From: Climacium dendroides
Lineage: Eukaryota > Streptophyta > Bryopsida > Hypnales > Climaciaceae
Assembly: GCA_950106755.1 (NCBI GenBank)
Contig: OX467089.1
Location: forward strand, 28,439,345-28,503,344
Length of the DNA: 64,000 nucleotides
Reading direction: 5' to 3'
Below are positions 56,721 to 64,000 of this stretch, piece by piece. The translations under genes were made by a program, and so were the position numbers. Numbering within the stretch: the stretch's first letter is position 1; each line of letters opens with the position of its first letter. The notes under the pieces were generated by a model. That model made no database searches. It worked only from the letters and a program-made list of their open reading frames with translations, and was not told the origin of the DNA.

Positions 56721-58024
56721 GATTAATATCTAGGTTGTTGTAGCGATTAGTCGAACCAGTATTCCTCCAGTTAGCCCTTAATTTACACCAAAGGCCCACT
56801 TAGAGTAAACCGCTCCGGAATTGTTCCCACGAGGACTTGAGTTTTACAAATCCATAGGCTATCCCAATCTAAGCATTCACTTTTTTCTCTGTTAGACTAT
56901 TCCGGACTATAGGTCCGGTCCGGACACTAGTGCCGGATGGATTCCGGAAGAATCCGGAAACCGTTCAGTGCCCCTTTTAGGATCCCTGGGTTTGGATGAC
57001 GAGTGGCCAGATCCACCGTCCGGATGCTTACCGTGTCCAGAAACACGTTCTCTTTCACTCTCTCTCTCTAATACTAACACTAACCTAGCTCTTCAAGGAC
57101 CGGAAGTGTCCTCCTATTCCGTTGCTTCACAAATCCGGAAGGCCTTCCAGATTAAGTCACGTAGAGACGGTCAAGAACTACAATGACATTTTAACCTTTA
57201 ACCGAGCACTGAGCCTCCTGTCGATTGGGTGGTTTTTCCTGTACTCTCTTGGGCTTGCACCGGGGCTTGACTCTATTTTACGGGGAATTCCGGCAATCCG
57301 GAATTCAGGAACGTCTTGCGATACTTCTGTACACGAAAGTTGCTAGCAGCCTCTCAGATATCCCTTTCACCTAAGGCTGTATCCTACACGCAGGCTATAC
57401 CGACATCCGAGCAGTACTACACTAACACTACTGCCGGAACCATCCGGTTGATCTCCCCTTCAAATTAGTACATCCGGATACTCTCACGAAATTGACTCTT
57501 GCTACACAAGGTAAGTTCTCAGTTCCGGAAACGCAAGAATGGACCCACACCTCCCACAAACATAGACCGTATACAAGAAAGATAAGAGAATGGATACTCC
57601 CAAACACTTAGAATTAAGCTCAGAAAAAAGTACAATGCTGAAACTATGAGATGGCTGTGAATGACGAGAAAGGCCATCAAAACTCCTACTTGTACTAAGA
57701 CTAACATCATCCTAAAAATCCTACAAAACATTCCTACTGGTTCGCTAGATTTCCGGTAAATCCCAGATCCTATTTTTCCGGCTTTGACAGCTGGACTCCG
57801 ATATTGCTGCTATACTACACTACTGCACACTATTCCTTGGAATCCGGATCCTTGGGAAGAACATAGTCCTTTAGCAGATCCAGCTTTACCTCCTTCTGGC
57901 TACTCTTCGGAGAAAACAGATTTGGACCCGTTTGGCCCCATCTTTGGACTTCCACGATACTGGTGTCCTTGTCTATACTCTGGGTCTCGACTATCTAAAC
58001 TTCCGGACTCCCTCGGGAATCCTT
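56721..58024. other. CCGGA-rich non-coding stretch
   Basis: No gene recognised. Repeated TCCGGAA motifs, some CT-rich runs (57050-57070) and no stable frame. Confidence 0.45.
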
Positions 58025-59903
58025 CTAGGTCTTTTTATGACGCGGAGAAGACTGTACCGTCCGACCGGCGTGAGCTTCCGGAGAAGCACCTGTCAAGTCG
58101 ATGGTCGGAGTCACCGGAAGTAGGTCTTCGCTTCCCTGAGGTACCACAGCTCCCCAGTCCACTCCTTCTAGCCTTCCGGCTGGTGGTGAAAGTTCCGGAT
58201 TTACCGGAACCACCGATGATACTTCAGTAACCATAGGTTCCAGATTGTTGCCTTCCGGAACCACCAAAGTTTGCGCGGAGGGGGGAGACTGAGGTACCGG
58301 ATCCGACTCAGTGGGAGTCAAATACTCCATCATCTCCCTCATCTCGGCCCGAGATGCATCCATTTGTTTCGCCTGCTCTAACAAGCACTTGACGATATGA
58401 ACCCGGCTTGAGTTGGCGGCTGCATCGAGGTTGGCTTCAAACAGCCGAGCTTTGTTAATATAATCCGCCGGTACGTCCAAAGAGCTCCGGAGCCGAACTA
58501 TTCCTTGACACAGGGCCGCTATCTACCAGCAATGGTCCTCTTCTGTGAGCCGGGCCGTTTCCTGGGCTGTGCGGAGAGTGCTCTCCAAATCCACACATCT
58601 GGATTCTAAGTCCCGGACTTGGTCCCGCAACGTCTGGTTCTCTATGCGCAACGTTCCCAGCTCCGTCACCAGCTTCTTTCGTTCTTCTATGAAAGCAACA
58701 ACGTTCCCAGCTCTGCCACCAACGCATCCATCCTCCGGAAGATGGCATTCCGATCGGTTAGTGCCATCTTCCGGCACACCCGTTTGAGAGTTCCATTGTA
58801 GTTCTCGCGGATCTGGGTGAGGTCATCTACCCGCCACACCATGTGTTGAGCCATCTTCTGGATGTCTTCTAAGGGCGTCCTTCCCAGTCGCATGGTGGTC
58901 CTGTCTCCCTCCTCTACCTCCCTTCTCCTGGTTCGGAAGGGTCCGGCCTCGGCTTGAGTGGCAACAGTGTACGGTCGTACCGGCCCAACCAGTTGCATGG
59001 AAGGTCGGACGTCTTCCGGAGCTGGTCCGATCTTCGTCTTCTGCTCCTGAACTTCTTCCTGTGGCTCCGGTGCGGGAGGCTCGTCTGACTAATTCACCGG
59101 CGGCGTCTTATTCCGCCGTTGCCTCTTCTTTAGAGGAGAGGGCGGCTGCTCGTCCTCCGTCTCGTCATCGTCCGGTTCGTCTCGAGGCAAGGGTTCTTCT
59201 CCCCCGTATTGTTGGAGCTGGACTAGGTTTTGATAGGCACTCTCCTCGTTTGCCTTGAGCAGAGAATGATGAGCGTATAGATGGGACAGATACGCCGGAA
59301 GGGGACTCTGACCCTTCTTCCCGGACCGGAGGGAATGCACCAGGTCCCCGACTAACTCATGGATGATGGTTGCCCAATCCATCATCATTTTTCCCTAGAG
59401 GCTCCCCAAGATGGCGGAGGCTACCTTCGCTACTACTCGCCGTGGCTTGTGGGATGGAGGATAGGATTAAGAAATGCTATCACATCCCGGTACTCCGGAT
59501 TCACCAGGTCGAAAATCTGGTGACCTTCCTTCGGGTTGGCGGGCGCTCGGAATTCACCCTCCATCACCTCCTGGTTCTTCTCCATAACCTTGTCCGACGC
59601 TTCCCGGAACTTGTAGACGGCCCTCCATGTGTTCATTGTCTATAGGTCTGGCTTCGCCCGGATGGTGGTATCCAAGATGCCACTTTCCGGACGAAGTATG
59701 TCAAAAACCAAACTCTCCTCCCGGATCCCCCACGGTACCTCTAGAAGCCCATCACACCCCATGTTGTTGAGGTTATTCCGCAGGCGCATCAGTTGGTCCT
59801 CCTCTGTCGGAACCTTCGGAACCACCTTCATCATCTGAATGGTCCTCGGTTGGGGCACCGGTGGCAGCATCTCGTCCTCCAAGTCCTCGAGCAGATCCTT
59901 CAA
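58025..59903 (-). pseudogene. Gag-like protein, copy 3, multiple frameshifts
   Basis: Read on the minus strand: NNLNNMGCDGLLEVPWGIREE (59640-59903); then TWRAVYKF, EGEFRAPANPKEGHQIFDLV and FLNPILHPTSHGE (59433-59636); MDWATIIHELVGDLVHSL and PAYLSHLYAHHSLL plus an acidic end (59089-59388); and a coiled-coil part with DRNAIFRRMDALVAELG, LRDQVRDLESRCVDLEST and LFEANLDAA (58025-58998). The domain order agrees with copy 4. Reading frames differ between segments, with at least three shifts and stops. A short tandem duplication (AACGTTCCCAGCTC) lies at 58650-58715. It is the most complete guide to the family's domain order, though dead. Confidence 0.62.
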
Positions 59904-60960
59904 CTTCCGCGGCTTGCCCTGGAAGTCATCGTGCTTACAAACAACCCTTACACAATCTCTCCCTAACTCTTCTGCTCACAAACTTTCACTCCAGTAACCC
60001 CTGCACGATCGCAATTCACACAGTCCCTCAATCTACCGGAATTCTCACAAAGCTAGGAAGACGGAATACACTGGCGGGAGAACAAACAAAGAGATATGCG
60101 TGCCCACTGCCGGCTACAGTCCTCCTCTTATACTGGCCCGATAGTCGGTTTAGTCGGATGAATGTACGGGACAGGTTTTGGCGGCAAAACCCTATCCCTA
60201 GTATGGATCTGGTTTCCGGTTTTTAGGGCCGACGCCGTCATCCGATTTCCGGAACTTTCTAGGGTTCCGGAATTAGGTTTTTAGCCCTAATGAAATTTTA
60301 CCGGATCCGGAAATCCGGTTTTCCTAAATTGCCCTAACTTCTTAGGAGAACTCAAAAACTTTCCTTTTGAGGGAGACAATTTTTGAATTTTTCCGTCATA
60401 TGCTAGTATTATGGGTCTAGCATGTGGGATCGCATTCCCACAGTTGTTGTGAAAGACCAAACCGGATCTATAGTAAGTAGGAGATTAGAAGATAGAAGAG
60501 TGGATCTTCAGCCACTATAAGTTATGGAAGGAGTGGTGGGCCTACCACTCTAAAAACCAAGGGGCGAACCTTCTGATGGTGAAACAGAGGATAAATTAAA
60601 CCGGGTAGTATTCAGAAGAGTACTGTTAGACTAGAACGGATCGGTCTATAGAAGTAACCAGGATCGGAAATTATAGCCTCCTGGGGTTGTGATTGTTGTT
60701 CAAACCGGATAGCTGGTAGAACCGGAATAGTGGTGGGAAGCTAATTCTCCGTTTTCCAGATATTATAGTTTTTTTTCCGGTAATTGACCTAAAACCGGAA
60801 GTTGGGTTTATAAGCTAATTCATCCTAAATCGTGTAATGAAGCCATATACTTCACAGGATCTCGTGGATTCGATCTTTAGAGTCACTTAGTTATACTTTA
60901 AAGGAGTTTTCGGGACTATAACAGGGAATTTACTTACTTTGTACTGCAACACGTTTCTTT
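59904..60960. other. Region between head-to-head gag-like copies
   Basis: Copy 3 (-) and copy 4 (+) face away from each other across this 1 kb, so it should hold the promoter or LTR of each. 60830-60960 recurs at 63640-63765 (ATACTTCACA, TTCGATCT, TAGAGTCACTT, TTATRCTTTAAA, AATAGGGAATTT or close variants). 60540-60610 resembles 63340-63405 and 54985-55045. Confidence 0.5.
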
Positions 60961-62352
60961 GGAAAATCCTGGGGCTTCCGAAGTGAAGCCATAGTTAGGA
61001 AGCTCATAGAAGGAGCCCCTAATCAGTTTGATAACTCCCTTCGATCGACTCTGCCCATGTGGACGCGGGAGATTTGGAGGAGAGTTTATAACTTTGAGGA
61101 AGGCGGTACAACGCAAGCCAGCCGAAAAGGAGACTTCGTGCATGGGAAGTTCAAGGGAGCGGCCAACCCCAAGGACGGATTCGCCATCAAAGACTGTGTC
61201 AACGCGCGACACCGGCGGCTGCTCAAATTTCAAGTGCCCATCCTACATCCGGAAAAACCCACCCGGGTGATCTCCACGATCAGAAATGCTATTTTGGGGA
61301 CCCTGAGCGGGGAAAAGAAGATGGATTGGATAGGCTACATTCACACGTTGGTGAATGTCTTGGTCTCAAATGTGGGAAAGAGTAGGGCTACTCCGGTATG
61401 CCCTTACCTTTTCCACCTGTACAAGGACTAGAGTCTCCTGACTTCAGAGGAGAACAAGGAGTGGAGAGCTCAAATGGCTCTCCGGACGTGCGGTGGATCG
61501 GATGAAGAATCCGAGACGGAACCGGATAGCCCGGAACCGGAGGGTGAAAACCCTAAGAAGAGGGCTTGGGAAGAGGTGGAAGAAGAGGAGGAAGAGGAAG
61601 CTCCTCTCAACCGAAGCAGGACCAAGCGGATGCCTAGTTTAAGGGGCTCTCCTTCAGTGCCTTGCAGGGACAAAGGACCAGAATTGGTGGAAAGGGTGGA
61701 GCTGGTCATCCCGAAGAAGCAAGAGCTAGTGGAGGTGGTCAAGCAGAGACCCACTCTAGTGTCTCAAATGACGGACCTGATGGGTCTGTATAACGACCTA
61801 ATCCGGATTCTGAGTGCAATGAAAGTGGATTGGGAGATCAAGACCACTACGCTTCGTGAAGTGGCGGACTTGGTGGGAAGTACTCCAACTAGTGCGCTAC
61901 TGGAAGCCGTGGCGAACTACATCAGCAACCCTGATGATGTTCGGGAATTAGAAGAATGGTTGCTGAAGTAGAACATTAACCAGCGGGAGATAGATGAGCA
62001 GGTGATCCGGTTGCAAGGGGAGATCCAAGCCTTCCGGAAGGACTTGGATGCTAGTCACGATCAAGTGAAGGTTGCAATGTCTCTGCAAGAGGAGACCAAG
62101 GCAGCAATCGACTGGATGACAGCAATAGAAGGGGCATCTAGTGACGTGATGGCAAAAGCCAAGCTTTTTGATGAGGGAATGCACAAGGATCAGAAACCTT
62201 CTGGTACCCGCATCGCTCGTATCTTAGCTGACTTTGCCGGAGAAGTAGAGGAGACCATGAAGGAATTCCGAAAAGACGCTAAAGGGTTGGAGGACAACAT
62301 CCGGAAGTTCCAGAGTGGATTGGTCTCTAATTGGGATTTTGATCCTGGATGA
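60961..62352 (+). pseudogene. Gag-like protein, copy 4 (two in-frame TAG stops)
   Basis: One frame over the whole stretch: WGFRSEAIVRKLIEGAPNQF, MWTREIWRRVYNFEE, FVHGKFKGAANPKDGFAI, ARHRRLLKFQVPILHPEK, MDWIGYIHTLV and PYLFHLYKD; then TAG (61429-61431), an acidic Glu-rich linker, DLMGLYNDLIRILSAMKVDWEI, TAG (61969-61971), and a long coiled coil (REIDEQVIRLQGEIQAFRKDLDAS) to a TGA at 62352. Copy 1 has CAG at the place of the first TAG. Length, coiled coil and lack of enzyme motifs suit a gag-like structural protein. The upstream start is not defined. Confidence 0.65.
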
Positions 62353-64000
62353 GTTCGATGAGGTGGAAATCTTGGATGGGAAGTTTGAGACTCCAGTCTC
62401 AAAGGAGAAGGAGGGAGGAAGAACTTCCACTTCAGTGGCTCCGCGGGCGATGACATGGGTGACTTCCCCTGTAGAACCGGAACGAGTTCCAGAAAGGGGG
62501 GGATAAGAGTAAAAACTTGAGTGAACTCTCCCATATAGCTACTCCAGATAGTGGTGGACCCCCTTAGGATGAGTAGGTAGTTAGGAGTTTAGAGATAGGA
62601 AATTTTGTTAGATCGGACCTTATCCCGGAAAGATAGAAAAAGTTCAGATCCGAAAATCTCGACCGGATCAATGCCAGATTTCCGGGGACACTTTTTTGTA
62701 AATTCTGTATATAATTTGAGTCTCAAGACTGAGACGAGGAGTTCTTCTTCTTGCATATACTGTCTCCTTTGTATTTTCTATTGTTTTCCTTGTCTTTCCA
62801 AGGACTAGCCGGATAAGGGAGGGAGAGATTGAGTATAGATGAGCAGATTGTGAGAAGAACTTCTCTCTATGGTGTCTTCTTGTGATTGCATGTGGATGTG
62901 GACAGGTTGTAAGTGTTGGGAGTGAGTCAAGACACCTCACTAACCTTAGTAGGTTTGGAGTTCATTATTCCGGGTGAGATAGCCAGTGTTAGGCTAAGTA
63001 TTAAGAGAGAGGATTCTCAAATTGCGCTAGAGCTACCAGATGGGATGTCTGAGTTAGCCTCTGAACACTTGAGAGGTCTCGCCATCTGAAGAAGTAAATG
63101 GAAGAGCTCTAGATTGTACTGGTACGGGCGGACACACTTGTAGCCACCTTAGTTTCGCACGGATCTTAAGAGACAGTAAGGTCGTTGTAGTTGGTGAAGA
63201 TCGTACGGGGAATTTTTGCATGACCTGCAGACTGGGAGCATTCCTAGTTTGCTGTAAAAGATCAAACTGGATCTTGTTAGAATAGAAAAATAGATTAGTT
63301 GAGTGAATCTTCCGTCACTATAAACACCGGAAGGAGAGGAGGGCCTACCTCTCTGAGAACAAGTGGCAGACCCCTTTGAAGTGCCAACAGAGGTTAAGCA
63401 AAACCGGAATAGAAACCGAGGAAAATAAGTTTCTCGGGTGAAGAGATAAAGATCTGGTCGGGAGTGTGAGTTCCGGTTGGATTCTTGTTGCTTGTGTGAA
63501 TAGATTTTAATTCGGATCGGGTATTAGCATAGACCGGATCAGCCTACAGTAGTAGAAAGGAATTGTCCGGTATTTGAGGAAAAAAGGGTAAAGAATGAGA
63601 AAGAAGAGTATTTGAATTAAGAATTTTCCTCAAACCACCTAGTAACACAAATACTTCACAGAGTCTCTTGGGTTCGATCTATAGAGTCACTTTGTTATGC
63701 TTTAAAGAGGTTTTTGTAAGCATAATAGGGAATTTCACTTACCCTGTGCTGCGACATCCGTCCGTCCTGTCCGGTTTGTCCGTCCATCCGAGATGTCCGA
63801 TGACCCCAATCCGCCCGATATGACAACCTTGGTAGTTAGCGGGAGTCTCATTCGACACCTTCGTCCGCGAAGACATTGCGAACTCAAGGGCTGTGGGAGT
63901 ACGGAAATCCGGTTTTTAGGTTTAGAAGGGAAATAAGGGGATTAGAACTCCTTATTCCCTATTTTTTTTCATTTTTCGTTAGAAAAATAGACCAGAAGTA
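62353..64000. other. CCGGA-rich non-coding DNA to the window end
   Basis: Holds the second copies of the repeats noted above (62960-63215, 63340-63405, 63640-63765). No gene recognised. The order of the repeats suggests that another element copy begins near 63640 and runs out of the window. Confidence 0.45.

Larger units (their letters stand above)
54052..64000. mobile_element. Mosaic of CCGGA-rich retroelement family
   Basis: CCGGA/TCCGG motifs are scattered through coding and non-coding parts alike. The region holds three gag-like pseudogene copies (55163-56031, 58025-59903, 60961-62352) in both orientations and several long non-coding repeats that recur within it. Examples are 56450-56720 against 62960-63215 and 60830-60960 against 63640-63765. 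No reverse transcriptase, integrase or transposase was recognised. I read it as nested, decayed, possibly non-autonomous LTR-type elements. Exact borders and LTRs were not resolved. Confidence 0.55.

Overview
The window is nuclear DNA of a land plant or close streptophyte relative. It holds two spliced housekeeping genes with plant promoter motifs (SmD1 and cytosolic ribosomal protein L17/uL22), blocks of the plant-type telomere repeat TTTAGGG, a hAT transposon, and much decayed repeat DNA. A non-seed plant is plausible from the element content, but I cannot fix the taxon from sequence alone.

Layout. 1-1786: AT-rich DNA with a dispersed inverted repeat. 1787-3314 (-): SmD1, four exons. 3315-6300: AT-rich, no gene seen. 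6441-7760 (+): RPL17, six exons, with telo-boxes just upstream. 7761-9930: tandem and inverted repeats. 10097-13254 (+): a broken hAT transposase gene. 13864-31962 and 34771-54051: two large related mobile elements, called A and B here. 31963-34770: the gap between A and B, holding a decayed gag-like retroelement fragment. 54052-64000: a mosaic of the same CCGGA-rich retroelement family.

Elements A and B (about 18 and 19 kb) are the main discovery. They lie in opposite orientation and carry the same parts in mirror order. From the outer end inward these are: a terminal inverted repeat with CATTAAAATGAGAGT; gene 3 (unknown); gene 2 (FCP1/NIF-type HAD phosphatase homology domain); gene 1 (long three-exon gene with a DGQHR/ParB-like motif and a degenerate DNA-methyltransferase-like domain); a palindrome array; a telomere-like block; a repeat-rich core; a second telomere-like block; a second palindrome array; a DUF7869-type transposase-like gene; a 117-bp tRNA-like cassette; and the other terminal repeat. 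Genes 1-3 and the transposase-like gene are divergent, with the arrays just upstream of each. Smaller numbers of palindromes sit in introns and between genes.

The palindromes differ by copy. In A they are mostly TCAGGTCGANTCGACCTGA; in B mostly TTAGGGCGGACCGCCCTAA. Gene 1 also differs much more between A and B than the transposase does. I infer an element-encoded DNA-binding protein that co-evolves with its own site array, comparable in logic to VANDAL anti-silencing proteins or to ParB-parS. In both copies the transposase reading frame has in-frame stops. In B, genes 1 and 3 are still open, while gene 2 has one late stop. Many stops fit C-to-T or G-to-A changes, as expected of methylated, decaying transposons.
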